DNA from: Kitasatospora papulosa
GTDB taxonomy: Bacteria > Actinomycetota > Actinomycetes > Streptomycetales > Streptomycetaceae
Assembly (NCBI RefSeq): GCF_000717245.1
Contig: NZ_JNYQ01000014.1
Location: forward strand, 1-64,000
Length of the DNA: 64,000 nt
Direction: 5' to 3'
A program made the position numbers and the translations under genes. This document shows, piece after piece, positions 16,772 to 25,984 of this stretch. The notes under the pieces were generated by a model. The model was given only the letters and a program-made list of their open reading frames with translations. It ran no database searches and was not told the DNA's origin. Every line of letters starts with the position of its first letter. Within the stretch, counting starts at the first letter, position 1.

Positions 16772-19696
16772 TCAGGAACGGGCCATGAGGGCCGCGAGAC
16801 CGGCCCGGGTGGCGACACCCGTCTTGCGGAAGACCCGCGACACATGGGTCTCGACCGTACGCGGGCTGAGGAAGAGCCTGGTGGCGATCGCCTGGTTGGT
16901 GAGACCCTCGGCCACCATGCCGGCGACCTCCCGTTCGCGCGCCGTCAGCGAGGCCAGCCACGTCGGGACGGCTGACGACGCGGACGGCGCGGGAGGCCGC
17001 GTCAGCTCCGACAGGCCGATCAGCAGGCCCGCGCCTCCGCCGGTGGCCAGCCGTCGGCCCTGCTCCCACATGGCCGCACCACGCGCGCCGAACCCGGCGG
17101 CCGTCATCACCGGGGCCGCGAGCAGCAGTGACCGCGCCTCCCAGAACACCGCACCGGACCGCGCGCAGACCTCCACCGCCTCGGAGAGCAGGGTCGCGGC
17201 CTCGGCGGTGGCACCGTGGTGCGAGGCGAGCTGCGCCGCGCTCCGCATCGCGGAGGCGCGCTGCACGGGCAGACCGAGCCGCTCCGCCTCCTCGCGCGCA
17301 CGCTCGGACCACGCGGACGCGGAGTCGACATCCCCGGTGGACAGGGCCGCCGTGACCAGGAGTTCCGAGAAGAGAGGGCGCATCGAGGGTTGCAGTCCGC
17401 CCAGGTCGTGGCCCCCGGCCCGCAGGATGGCGTGTCGGGCGCGATGCGGATCGCCGCCGGTCATCGCGGCGTAGCCGAGCATGCACCACGCCATCGAGGC
17501 GCGCCAGTTGTCACTCGGGCCCATGGTCGCGACCGCCTCCTCGGCGGCCGCCATGGCCTCCGGGTCGCCGGGGGCGGAGGCCGCGATACACACCTGGGCC
17601 TTGTTGGCCATGACGAAGGCGAGCAGTTCGCTGCTGCCGATTCCGCGGGCGATGTCCTCGGCCTCGTCCGCGAGTTCCCGGGCCGACGGCAGCCGGCAGG
17701 TCTGGATCCGCACATGCGCCTTGCACAGCAGCAGGAGCGGCAGGAGATAGATCTGCCCGCCGCGGCGGGCGATCCCGAGGCCTCGGTCGGCGTGGCGCTC
17801 GGCGTCGGTGAAGCGGCCGAGGAACGCCTCCGCCCAGCCCAGCCTGCCCAGCGGTTCGCACAGTGCCGTGAGGTCGTCGTCGGGCAGTCCGTCGAGTAAC
17901 CCGGCCGCCTGCGCGGCGTAGGCGGCCGCCGCGGCCACGTTGCCCTCGTAGGCCTCGCCGAAGGCCGCGACCGCCAAGGCTCCCGCCTCCCAGGGTTCGT
18001 CACCGAGAGCGCGGGCCTCCGCGAGGGTGCGTGCCACTTCGTCCCGCATCTGCGGATAGGAGGCGTTGTGCGGTGCGGAGGAGCTCAGTTCGAGCCCGAT
18101 CGACACCCTGTCCGACGGCGAGGGCTCCGGCTTCCTGCTCAGTTCACGGCGCAGCAGTGCGATCGCCTCGGGGTATCTGCCGAGGTGCCGCTCGGTCGAG
18201 GCGCACAGGACGACCGCCGACGTCCTGACCCCGGTCTCGTCGGGGCCGGCCGTGCTGATGACCTCGTGCAGCAGGTCGCGGCTCTCCAGCAGTCCACCGG
18301 CGACACCGAGCGCCCGGGCCCGGCGCAGCATCAGATCACGTCGCTCGGGGCCGTGCTCGACCGTGTCGGGCAGCAGCCGGAGGGCCGCCTGGAGCCAGTG
18401 TGCGCAGCTGGTCGGGGCCGTCGCCGCGGTCTGCTCCGCTGCCTGCCTGAGCACGGAGTACGCCTGGGGGTCCCACGTGGTCACCGACTGTTCGATGTGC
18501 CGTGCCTGCTCGACGGCCGGTGCGCCGGTTGCGGCCAGCTCGGCTGCGGCGGCGTGATGGATCTCGACGCGACGCCGGGCGGGGGTGGAATCGTGGACCA
18601 GCGCCCGGATCACCGGGTGGCGCAGCACCGGTCGGCCCGCCGGACCCGAGCGCACCAGGTCACGCCGCGCCAGGGCGTCCAGATCGTCGTCGAGCTCGGC
18701 GTCGGTCCGTCCGGTCGCTCCGCGGATCACCGGAGGCACGGCATGGTCGCCGAGCACGGCGATCGCTTCCAGGGTCCGGCGCTGCGCCGGGGTCAGTGGG
18801 GCCAGTTCGTTCAGCAGCAGCGCGCCGAGTCCGGTGGGCAGTCCGCCGGGGCCGATCCCGGCGGCGGCCGGCGACGTACCGTGCGCCGCCGCGTTCTCGC
18901 GGTGCGCCTGGAGGAGGGAGAGGAAGTAGAGCGGGTTGCCCTCTCCCGCGGCGTACAGGTGCGCGGCCCGGTCGCGCGGCAGATCGGGGGCGAACCCCTC
19001 GACGCATTCCTGTTCCGCGAGCGGCGCCAGGGCGATCCGGAGCACCGCCTCGGTGTCGGCTTCGCGCGTGAGCGTCCCGGTGAGCGCGGTCGGAGTCTGC
19101 CGGTCCCGGCGGGCGACGACGAGGACGACCGGGCCGGGCACAGGGTGCCGGACGAGGTGGTCCAGGAGCTCCAGGGACGCCGGGTCCGCCCAGTGCACGT
19201 CGTCCAGCGCCACCACCAGGCCACCGGACCGGCCCAGTCGGGCCAACAGCCCCGCGACGGACCGGTGGAGACCGAAACGGTCGGCGGTCGCCGGCGCCGC
19301 TCCGGCTCCACCGCCGCCGAGGATCCGGGAGACCGCGTCAGGCAGGCCGGGCGCGTGCGGCGGGCGGTCCTCCAGATCGGCGAACGCGTCGGCGAACGGA
19401 TGGAACGGGAGGTGCCGCTCGTACTCCGCCGCCCGGCCGCGCAGCACCGTCACCCCACGCCGCCGTGCACGCAGGCACAACTCCGTCATCAGCCGGCTCT
19501 TGCCGATCCCCGCTTCGCCGGTGATGTCGACGAAGGACGGGGCCCCCTGCCCCAGCCGGTCGATCACCGTGTCGAGCAGCCCCAGTTCGACCGAACGGCC
19601 GACAAGTGGGCTTCCGCTGTCGTGATGGGGGGCAGCGCCTACCGGTGCTCCCTCGTATGTGATCTCTCCACCGAACTCCACGGCATTGTCTACCAC
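16772..19696 (-). CDS. LAL-type LuxR transcriptional activator (AAA ATPase + LuxR HTH)
   Basis: 974-residue STAND-type regulator. An AAA module has Walker A GEAGIGKS at about 60-67 and Walker B VVALDDVHWAD, followed by a long TPR-like helical region. The C-terminal LuxR helix-turn-helix (LTAREREVAGMVAEGLTN ... RTVETHVSRVF) ends close to the stop. Such regulators bind ATP and an inducer and often govern secondary-metabolite or sugar-catabolic genes. The start is uncertain: GTG at 19696 or 19681, neither with a clear ribosome binding site; the open frame continues far upstream without family-like sequence. Confidence 0.88.
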   Translation of the reverse strand: MVDNAVEFGGEITYEGAPVGAAPHHDSGSPLVGRSVELGLLDTVIDRLGQGAPSFVDITGEAGIGKSRLMTELCLRARRRGVTVLRGRAAEYERHLPFHPFADAFADLEDRPPHAPGLPDAVSRILGGGGAGAAPATADRFGLHRSVAGLLARLGRSGGLVVALDDVHWADPASLELLDHLVRHPVPGPVVLVVARRDRQTPTALTGTLTREADTEAVLRIALAPLAEQECVEGFAPDLPRDRAAHLYAAGEGNPLYFLSLLQAHRENAAAHGTSPAAAGIGPGGLPTGLGALLLNELAPLTPAQRRTLEAIAVLGDHAVPPVIRGATGRTDAELDDDLDALARRDLVRSGPAGRPVLRHPVIRALVHDSTPARRRVEIHHAAAAELAATGAPAVEQARHIEQSVTTWDPQAYSVLRQAAEQTAATAPTSCAHWLQAALRLLPDTVEHGPERRDLMLRRARALGVAGGLLESRDLLHEVISTAGPDETGVRTSAVVLCASTERHLGRYPEAIALLRRELSRKPEPSPSDRVSIGLELSSSAPHNASYPQMRDEVARTLAEARALGDEPWEAGALAVAAFGEAYEGNVAAAAAYAAQAAGLLDGLPDDDLTALCEPLGRLGWAEAFLGRFTDAERHADRGLGIARRGGQIYLLPLLLLCKAHVRIQTCRLPSARELADEAEDIARGIGSSELLAFVMANKAQVCIAASAPGDPEAMAAAEEAVATMGPSDNWRASMAWCMLGYAAMTGGDPHRARHAILRAGGHDLGGLQPSMRPLFSELLVTAALSTGDVDSASAWSERAREEAERLGLPVQRASAMRSAAQLASHHGATAEAATLLSEAVEVCARSGAVFWEARSLLLAAPVMTAAGFGARGAAMWEQGRRLATGGGAGLLIGLSELTRPPAPSASSAVPTWLASLTAREREVAGMVAEGLTNQAIATRLFLSPRTVETHVSRVFRKTGVATRAGLAALMARS

Positions 19697-19782
19697 GCCG
19701 GACGGACAGCTGTTCGGGAGTCGTAGGAACACCGCACCCGGCCCTTCGCCGAGAAGGCAGCGTCGTACGGCGCCCTTCCCTC

Positions 19783-20343
19783 TCAGGCGAACAGGGCCAT
19801 GGCGATCGAGACGGGAAAATCCACCAGGAATCCGAGGACGAGGGCCGCGATCTCGGCGGCGATCAACACCGCGACGTAGTCGGCGTTGTGGCTCCAGGTG
19901 TTGTCCCGCGCGCAGGCACGGAACGACAACGCCAGTGCGAGGAACGGCCCGAGGATGAGCACGGTGACGGTGACCCACGTCCCGAGCGCGTCGCCCGACA
20001 GCTCGTGGGCTCTGCCTCTCACCGTCCGCACCTCCAGGACGCTGCCCGGATCGTGCGATTCCGCGGCCTTGTCCAGCGTGATCCGGCGTGGGTACCCGCC
20101 CGCCGCCCTCGGCGTGTACGTGCCACTGCAATCGGTGCCGTCCGGATAGCCCTCCACGTCGGTGGCCCCGTAGCACGAGGTGATCGTCATGACGCCGTCC
20201 ACGGGGCCGACGCCCAGGACAGCCGCCAGATGGGGTGCGGGAAACAGCCAGATCAGCCAGGCGGCGACCGCGAGGGAGACCACCGCACCCGTCAGGTTCA
20301 CCCTCCGTCTCCACGCCCCGGCCTTCCGAGCCTTCCGTGTCAC
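19783..20343 (-). CDS. Hypothetical membrane protein
   Basis: 186 residues, not recognised. A basic N-terminus is followed by a transmembrane helix at about 18-40 (GAVVSLAVAAWLIWLF), then an exported ~90-residue loop with two Cys (SCYGATD, DCSGTY) and two more helices near 125-145 and 160-183. GTG start with a weak GGGCGGGCGG upstream. It lies 86 bp upstream of the LAL regulator on the same strand and could share its transcript. Confidence 0.6.
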   Translation of the reverse strand: MTRKARKAGAWRRRVNLTGAVVSLAVAAWLIWLFPAPHLAAVLGVGPVDGVMTITSCYGATDVEGYPDGTDCSGTYTPRAAGGYPRRITLDKAAESHDPGSVLEVRTVRGRAHELSGDALGTWVTVTVLILGPFLALALSFRACARDNTWSHNADYVAVLIAAEIAALVLGFLVDFPVSIAMALFA

Positions 20344-20641
20344 ACCGCCCGCCCTTCGTGAAGGCGGACGTCACGCGGACCGCCTGTGCTGTCCACGGCT
20401 CTCCGGGCCGGCCACGAATCTCCCACCCACCCACGGCGTCACGCATCCGTGGTTTCCCTGACGCGCCCTACGCGGTTCGGGTGCGCGCGGCCGGCCGCCC
20501 AGCCGTTACGTGGCCACGTACGTGGTTCCACCGATGCCCCGGGCAGCGGATCCTGCGAGCATCGGTCTCCCGCCGCAGCACGGCCACGCGCCCCCGACTG
20601 CGGGCCCTGGATCATTCGCCCGCCGGACAAGAGGGGCCTCC

Positions 20642-20921
20642 GTGTCACACCGCGTCCTCGTCCTCCCCGTCCTCGGACTGCTCCTGACCCTGGCCCTCGC
20701 CGCATGCGGATCCACGGCGCACCAGGACTCGGACGACCGGGGCTCCGGGGCTGCGGGCGGTGCGGCCGACGGCGGTACGTCAGGGGACTGCCCCGACAAG
20801 CACGCGGTGACCGTGCGGGACGACGAGTTCGGGGGAACTGCCCGCCTGCGACGGCACTCTGCTCCACGGTTCGGGAGCCCGCACCCTCGCGGTGGTCGAG
20901 GGCGGCCTGCCCCTCGGCTGA
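20642..20921 (+). pseudogene. Small lipoprotein gene interrupted by a +1 frameshift in a G run
   Basis: GTG start with AGAGGGG five bases upstream, then a lipoprotein signal with lipobox LAAC (Cys at about residue 22). The frame breaks at the G5 tract 20831-20835: dropping one G restores a continuous 92-residue protein that ends TLAVVEGGLPLG at a TGA (20919-20921). Read as given, the C-terminus becomes Arg/Pro-rich nonsense. Either a genuine phase-variable or inactivating indel, or a sequencing error. No family recognised. Confidence 0.6.
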
Positions 20922-20972
20922 CCGCGCATCAGCCGTACGTGCCACGAACAGATCCGACCCGAGGGAGTGTCA

Positions 20973-21473
20973 GTGCGCAACAGAGTGGCTGTTCAAGGAC
21001 TCGGCCGGATCCGTGGTGACTACGCCGTCATCAACCCGGCGACAGGCGCCATGATGCAGGTACTGCGAGGATTCCTGCTGATTCTCTGGGTCTTCACGCT
21101 CGTCACCACGGTCGTCAACCCGTCGGCGGTCAACGACAACGCCATTCCCACGACGGCCGCGGTGGCCGTGGTGTACGCCCTGAAGTTCGGATGGCGCCGG
21201 CTCACCGCCGTGCTCGGTGTGACCAGGTGCTACCTGTGCGCCGGCGGCGTGGCCGTCACCAACCGGTTCGGCCGCGTGCGCGACTCCGTGGCGTGGAGCG
21301 AGGTGACCGGGGTGCAGCAGACGGCGATCGTGGGGCTCGTCATGGGCTGCCACCGCGTCGAGATCTTCAGGAGCAGTTCCGCCGCACCCCTCTGGCTCGT
21401 GGCGCCCGGCGCGAAGTCTCCCCTGGTGGAAGCCCTGCTGAAAGAGGGAAGGCGCGCCGGCGCGCTCCAGTGA
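20973..21473 (+). CDS. PH-domain-like membrane protein
   Basis: 166-residue protein with two transmembrane helices (FLLILWVFTLVTTVV and TTAAVAVVYALKFG) followed by a small bacterial PH-like domain (VAVTNRFGRVRDSVAWSEV ... VEIFRS). GTG at 20973 is chosen because GGGAG ends five bases upstream; a GTG at 20967 overlaps that site. Function unknown. The frameshifted lipoprotein gene ends 51 bp upstream on the same strand. Confidence 0.65.
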   Translation: MRNRVAVQGLGRIRGDYAVINPATGAMMQVLRGFLLILWVFTLVTTVVNPSAVNDNAIPTTAAVAVVYALKFGWRRLTAVLGVTRCYLCAGGVAVTNRFGRVRDSVAWSEVTGVQQTAIVGLVMGCHRVEIFRSSSAAPLWLVAPGAKSPLVEALLKEGRRAGALQ

Positions 21474-21545
21474 TAGCCGCGTGCGGGCACCGGCCGTGCC
21501 CAGGACGTGCAGACCGGGCCCGTGCCTGTAGCGTGATCGCCTGCC

Positions 21546-21562
21546 GCATGGAATGTCCATGC
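21546..21562. promoter_or_regulatory. Palindrome in the FKBP upstream region
   Basis: GCATGGA-ATG-TCCATGC, a perfect 7-bp inverted repeat, lies just downstream of a TAGCGT hexamer that could be a -10 element, and 47 bp before the FKBP start. Candidate operator. Confidence 0.35.
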
Positions 21563-21609
21563 GCCGGCCGGCCCGTGCGGGCCGTTCCGGTGGCGAGCGG
21601 GGGACCGAG

Positions 21610-22035
21610 ATGAGCGGACCGACGAAGCCCGGAGTCGAGGTCCCGGAGGGCGACCCGCCCACCGAACTCACCGTCCGGGACCTCGTGGTCGGGGACGGAC
21701 CCGAGGCACAGCCGGGCCGGGTCGTCCAACTCCACTACGTGGGGGTGGCGTTCGCGTCGGGTAGGGAGTTCGACTCCTCCTGGGAGCGTGGCAGGCCGTT
21801 CAAGTTCGCGGTCGGCGGTGGCAAGGCCATCAAGGGCTGGGACCGGGGAGTGCGGGGAATGAAGGTCGGTGGCCGGCGCGAGATCATCGTTCCTCCGCGT
21901 CTCGGCTACGGCAAGCAGTCGCCCTCTCCGCTGATCCCGCCGGGTTCGACGCTGGTCTTCGTCGTGGACCTGCTCACGGTCGTGGCGCCCACGACCTCGC
22001 CGAGGAACAGCTCCACCGACACGTCGAGGAGCTGA
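21610..22035 (+). CDS. FKBP-type peptidyl-prolyl cis-trans isomerase
   Basis: 141-residue cytoplasmic FKBP. The family core is complete: VQLHYVGVAFASGREFDSSW, then IKGWDRGVRGMKVGGRREIIVPP and LIPPGSTLVFVVDLL. There is no signal peptide. The ATG is preceded by GGGGGACCGAG. A short Ser/Thr-rich tail follows the domain. It catalyses proline isomerisation and may act as a folding helper; genes on both sides are unrelated. Confidence 0.92.
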   Translation: MSGPTKPGVEVPEGDPPTELTVRDLVVGDGPEAQPGRVVQLHYVGVAFASGREFDSSWERGRPFKFAVGGGKAIKGWDRGVRGMKVGGRREIIVPPRLGYGKQSPSPLIPPGSTLVFVVDLLTVVAPTTSPRNSSTDTSRS

Positions 22036-22222
22036 TACCGCGTCGCGTAAGGAAGGGACGAACCGAACCCCGGAGGACGGCCCCTTCCGCGACGGCGGAC
22101 AATGACCCTCCCAGGAGGTTCCGGCGGTAGTCGAGGCCGGAGCAGAACCAGGGCAACGACGGCGGATCATGCCCGGCTCCGCTCACGGCACGATCCGTCG
22201 GCAGAACCTCAGGAGGGGAAGC

Positions 22223-23437
22223 GTGACCGAGACCGACTACACCCGATCCGCCGCCGGTGAAGTGCCCGTGGCACCACGGAGCCGACTGCAGCGCCTGATG
22301 CGCTACATCCCTCTGGTCGCCCCCGTCCTGCTGTGGACCGTGCCGTGCTGGGTCCTCCTGCACACCGGCCAGCACTGGCCGTTGCCCGTCACGCTGATCG
22401 GCACCACGCTGTTCGCCCTCGGCCTGATCGGTATGCCGCTCGCCATGGTGCGCGGCCACGGCCGGCGCCAGCAGGACGCGGCGGCGATCGTCGGCGACAC
22501 GCTGCTGGGCAGCATATGGGTCCTGTTCACCTGGTCCGTCCTGTTCGGCGTCCTGCTCAGGCTCGCCCTCACCGTGGCCGGCGTCGGTGACGGGCAGGAC
22601 CGGGCACGCACCGTCACCTGGGCCGTCGTCGGTGTGGCCGCCGTGCTGCTCGCCTGGGGGTACGCCGAGGCCCGACGCGTGCCGCGCGTACGCCGGCTCG
22701 ATGTGCGACTCCCCCGTCTGGGGGCCGGTCTGGACGGGACGCGGGTCGTCCTGATCACAGACACCCACTACGGTCCCCTCGACCGCGCCCGCTGGTCGGA
22801 ACGCGTCTGCGCGACCGTGAACACACTGGAAGCCGACCTGGTCTGCCACACCGGCGACATCGCCGACGGCACGGCCGAGCGCCGCCGTGCCCAGGCTGCG
22901 CCCCTGGGCACCGTGCGGGCCACTCGGGCCCGTGTCTACGTCACCGGCAACCACGAGTACTACAGCGAGGCCCAGGGGTGGGTCGACCTGATGCACGAGC
23001 TGGGCTGGGAGCCGCTGCGCAACCGTCATGTGCTCCTCGAACGCGGCGGTGACACCCTCGTGGTCGCCGGCGTGGACGACGTCACCGCCGAGTCCTCCGG
23101 ACTGGAAGGCCACGGCGCCCGTCTCGCCGAGGCCCTGGACGGCGCCGACTCCGGCCTCCCCGTCCTGCTCCTCGCCCACCAGCCCACGTTCGTCGACCGC
23201 GCGGCGGCCCATGGCATCGACCTGCAGCTCTCGGGCCACACCCACGGCGGCCAGATATGGCCGTTCCACTACTTGGTACGCCTCGACCAGCCGGCCCTCG
23301 CCGGTCTCAGCCGCCACGGCGCCCGCACGCTCCTCTATACCAGCCGCGGTACCGGCTTCTGGGGCCCGCCGTTCCGCGTCTTCGCCCCCAGCGAGATCAC
23401 CTTGCTCGTACTGCGCTCCCCGCAGCGCTCCGGCTGA
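22223..23437 (+). CDS. Membrane-bound metallophosphoesterase
   Basis: 404-residue calcineurin-like phosphoesterase of the YkuE/YaeI type. Four N-terminal transmembrane helices (residues ~25-155) precede the catalytic domain with the complete metal motifs DTHYG, GDIADG, GNHEYY and GHTHGGQ. GTG start with AGGAGG six bases upstream. Relatives act on phospholipid-type substrates (lipid A or UDP-diacylglucosamine-like) or are uncharacterised; the substrate here is unknown. Confidence 0.88.
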   Translation: MTETDYTRSAAGEVPVAPRSRLQRLMRYIPLVAPVLLWTVPCWVLLHTGQHWPLPVTLIGTTLFALGLIGMPLAMVRGHGRRQQDAAAIVGDTLLGSIWVLFTWSVLFGVLLRLALTVAGVGDGQDRARTVTWAVVGVAAVLLAWGYAEARRVPRVRRLDVRLPRLGAGLDGTRVVLITDTHYGPLDRARWSERVCATVNTLEADLVCHTGDIADGTAERRRAQAAPLGTVRATRARVYVTGNHEYYSEAQGWVDLMHELGWEPLRNRHVLLERGGDTLVVAGVDDVTAESSGLEGHGARLAEALDGADSGLPVLLLAHQPTFVDRAAAHGIDLQLSGHTHGGQIWPFHYLVRLDQPALAGLSRHGARTLLYTSRGTGFWGPPFRVFAPSEITLLVLRSPQRSG

Positions 23438-23462
23438 CCCCGGCGGTCACGTCGCCACCGCC
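23438..23462. terminator. Hairpin between convergent phosphoesterase and ABC genes
   Basis: CCGGCGGT (23438-23445) pairs perfectly with ACCGCCGG (23455-23462) across a nine-base loop just past the phosphoesterase stop. Confidence 0.5.
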
Positions 23463-23494
23463 GGTCCACGGCGCGTAGCTGCCGGCCGCCGGAG

Positions 23495-25300
23495 TCACGT
23501 GGCCGCGGGGGCCAGATGGCTGTCGCGGCGGATGAGAGCGGCGTACCTGCCGTCCTGCTCGAGCAGTTCCTCGTGCGTGCCGCGCTCCGCCACCGCGCCG
23601 TCGTCCAGGACGATGATCTGGTCCGCGTCCCTGACGGTGGAGAGCCGGTGCGCGATGGTGAGCGTGGTGCGCCCCTTCGACAGGGCGTCGATGGCCTGCT
23701 GCACGGCGTGTTCCGTACGGGTGTCGAGGGCGCTGGTCGCCTCGTCGAGGATCAGCACCGGCGGGTCCCGGAGAATGGTGCGGGCAATGGCCAGCCGCTG
23801 CTTCTCGCCGCCGGAGAAGCGGTACCCGCGTTCGCCGACCAGGGTGTCGTAGCCGTCGGGCAGCCCCGCGATGTGGTCGTGGATCTGCGCGGTGCGGGTC
23901 GCGGCCTCGATCTCCTCGTCGGTGGCGTCCGGCTTGGCGAAGCGGAGGTTCTCCGCGACCGAGGCGTGGAAGAGGTACGTCTCCTGGGAGACCACGCCGA
24001 CGGCGCGGGCGAGGGTGTCGAAGTCGAGGTCGCGCACATCGACCCCGTCGAGCGTGACCCGGCCCCCTGTGACGTCGTAGAGCCTCGGCACGAGATAGCT
24101 GAGCGTGGACTTACCCGAACCGGTGGGCCCGACGACGGCCAGACTGTTCCCCGCGGGCACCGTCACCTCGACGCCGCTCAGGGTCGGGCCGCTCTTCTCG
24201 TCGTAGTGGAAGGTGACGTCCTCGAAGGCGATCTCGCCGCGGATCTTCTCCAGTCGGACCGGCTTCGCGGGTTCGGTGATGTCCACCTCGAGATCGAGGT
24301 ACTCGAAGATGCGGGCGAACAGGGCGAGGGAGGTCTGCATCTGCACCCCGGTGGAGAGCAGGCTCACGGCGGGGCGGAACAGGCCCTGCTGGAGCGAGAC
24401 GAAGGCGACCAGCGTGCCGATGGAGACCGCGGTGGCACCGGACTGGAGGGTGAGGCCCGCCGCCCAGTAGATGACGGCGGGCATGGCGGCCATCACGATC
24501 CCGATGGTGGACATCCTCCAGCGCCCCGCCATGCTGGAGCGGACCTCGAGGTCGACCAGCCGCTCCGACTCCTCGGAGAAGCTCCGGGTGAGGGAGTCCG
24601 AGCGGCCCATGGTGCGGCCGAGCAGGATGCCGCTGACCGAGAGTGATTCGGTGACCGTGGCCGCCATCGCGGCCATCTGCTTCTGGCGCTGGGTGGTGAT
24701 CTTCTTGCGTTCCCGGCCCACCCGGCGGCTGATCCAGACGAAGACGGGCAGCAGCAGCAGCGAGACGACGGTGAGCCGCCAGTCCAGGGCGAGCATGGCG
24801 ACCACGGTGGCGACGACGGAGGTGAGGTTGGAGACCAGGGATGTCGCGGTGGAGGTGACCGTCGCCTGCATACCGCCGATGTCGTTGGCGATACGGGACT
24901 GGACCTCGCCGGTGCGGGTCCGGGTGAAGAAGGCGAGCGGCATCCGCTGCAGCTGGGTGTAGACGGCGGTCCGCAGGTCGTGCATGACGCGCTGTCCGAC
25001 CGTCGTGGAGATCAGTGTCTGCAGGACGCCGAAGACGCTGGTCATCACGGCCGTGAGGATCATGCCGAGCGCGAGCAGCGTGAGCAGGCCCGTGCGCCCC
25101 TGGGGGATCGCGGTGTCCAGGATCTCGCGGAGCAGGAACGGGGAGGCGACCGACACCAGTGAGGAGGCGCCGACCAGCAGGCCCACCAAGGTGAGTCTGC
25201 CTCGGTAGGGGCGGAAGAGACGGAAGATGCGGCGCAGCTCGGCGGGCGGCTGACCGGCATCCGCGGCTGGAGGCGTCCAGGCGGGTTCGTCGGGTTTCAT
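23495..25300 (-). CDS. ABC exporter, fused permease-ATPase (MdlB/MsbA type)
   Basis: 601-residue half-transporter: a six-helix exporter domain (about 40-330) and an ATPase domain with Walker A GPTGSGKST, signature FSGGEKQR, Walker B LILDEATSALD and H-loop IAHRLST, all intact. It probably works as a homodimer exporting lipids, drugs or peptides. AAGGAG precedes the ATG. It is divergent from a MarR regulator whose intergenic palindrome is a likely operator, so the exporter is probably repressed by MarR and released by its substrate. Confidence 0.9.
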   Translation of the reverse strand: MKPDEPAWTPPAADAGQPPAELRRIFRLFRPYRGRLTLVGLLVGASSLVSVASPFLLREILDTAIPQGRTGLLTLLALGMILTAVMTSVFGVLQTLISTTVGQRVMHDLRTAVYTQLQRMPLAFFTRTRTGEVQSRIANDIGGMQATVTSTATSLVSNLTSVVATVVAMLALDWRLTVVSLLLLPVFVWISRRVGRERKKITTQRQKQMAAMAATVTESLSVSGILLGRTMGRSDSLTRSFSEESERLVDLEVRSSMAGRWRMSTIGIVMAAMPAVIYWAAGLTLQSGATAVSIGTLVAFVSLQQGLFRPAVSLLSTGVQMQTSLALFARIFEYLDLEVDITEPAKPVRLEKIRGEIAFEDVTFHYDEKSGPTLSGVEVTVPAGNSLAVVGPTGSGKSTLSYLVPRLYDVTGGRVTLDGVDVRDLDFDTLARAVGVVSQETYLFHASVAENLRFAKPDATDEEIEAATRTAQIHDHIAGLPDGYDTLVGERGYRFSGGEKQRLAIARTILRDPPVLILDEATSALDTRTEHAVQQAIDALSKGRTTLTIAHRLSTVRDADQIIVLDDGAVAERGTHEELLEQDGRYAALIRRDSHLAPAAT

Positions 25301-25442
25301 GGGCTCCTTCGAAGGTGTGCGCCGGGCTCGGCAGGTGACGGGCGCGGACGGGACAGAGGGTCCGGGGTTCCGGGCCGGGCTTCCGGCAGCGGACACGGAG
25401 CTCCGCGGAGCTGACGGCCGGGCCGACTTTTGAGAGCCTAGC

Positions 25443-25467
25443 TCATTGTTACCCCCCTTCACAATGA
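25443..25467. promoter_or_regulatory. MarR-type operator between ABC exporter and marR
   Basis: TCATTGT (25443-25449) and ACAATGA (25461-25467) form a perfect inverted repeat with an 11-bp spacer in a locally AT-rich patch. It overlaps the predicted -35 of marR, giving an obvious route to autorepression and control of the divergent exporter. Confidence 0.6.
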
Positions 25468-25491
25468 ACCAGGTCCTGATATTGTTCCCCC
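25458..25491 (+). promoter_or_regulatory. Predicted marR promoter producing a leaderless mRNA
   Basis: TTCACA (25458-25463), 16-bp spacer, TATTGT (25480-25485); transcription would begin at or next to the ATG at 25492. There is no Shine-Dalgarno sequence before that ATG, which fits leaderless translation. Confidence 0.5.
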
Positions 25492-25938
25492 ATGGAATCC
25501 CCCGACTCCGACGGAATGCTCGCCGAGCAGCTCCTGCGCCTCACGCGCCGCCTCCAGCGCATCCAGAGCCGGCAGCTGGAGCCGATCGGCATCACTCCGG
25601 CGCAGTTCCGCCTGCTGCGCACGACGGCGCACTACGAGGGCGCGCCCCGGATGGCCGATCTCGCCGAGCGGCTCGACGTCGTCCCCCGGGCGGTGACCAC
25701 CCTGGTCGACGGCCTGGAGGCGAGCGGCAGGGTGCGGCGTGCCCCGGACCCGACCAACCGCCGGGTGGTCCGTGTCGAGATCACGGAGGAGGGCCGGGCG
25801 GTGCTCCGTTCGATGCGCGCCGCGCGGAAGGCGGCCGCGGAGGAGATCCTGGCTCCACTGACCGCCGAACAGCGCGAGGTGCTCGGCGGTCTGCTGACCG
25901 CTCTGGTCGACGGGATGCCGGAGCGCCGCCGCTGCTGA
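25492..25938 (+). CDS. MarR-family transcriptional regulator
   Basis: 148-residue winged-helix regulator: LTRRLQRIQSRQL dimerisation helix, DNA-recognition region PRMADLAERLDVVPRAVTTLVDGLEA (about 55-80), and wing VRRAPDPTNRRVVRVEITEEG. The position divergent from an ABC exporter suggests it controls efflux of a small molecule that it senses. A cysteine occurs only at the C-terminus (RRRC), so redox sensing through Cys is not obvious. The FAD oxidoreductase gene follows after 46 bp. Confidence 0.9.
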   Translation: MESPDSDGMLAEQLLRLTRRLQRIQSRQLEPIGITPAQFRLLRTTAHYEGAPRMADLAERLDVVPRAVTTLVDGLEASGRVRRAPDPTNRRVVRVEITEEGRAVLRSMRAARKAAAEEILAPLTAEQREVLGGLLTALVDGMPERRRC

Positions 25939-25984
25939 GGCACGCGGTGCGGCCACCGCACCGCTCCGTCGAGGGAACCCTGCC

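Noticed and set aside
19697..20446. Upstream extension of the LAL regulator frame
   Set aside because: It overlaps the membrane protein gene at 19783-20343 in another frame and has Arg/Gly-rich shadow composition.
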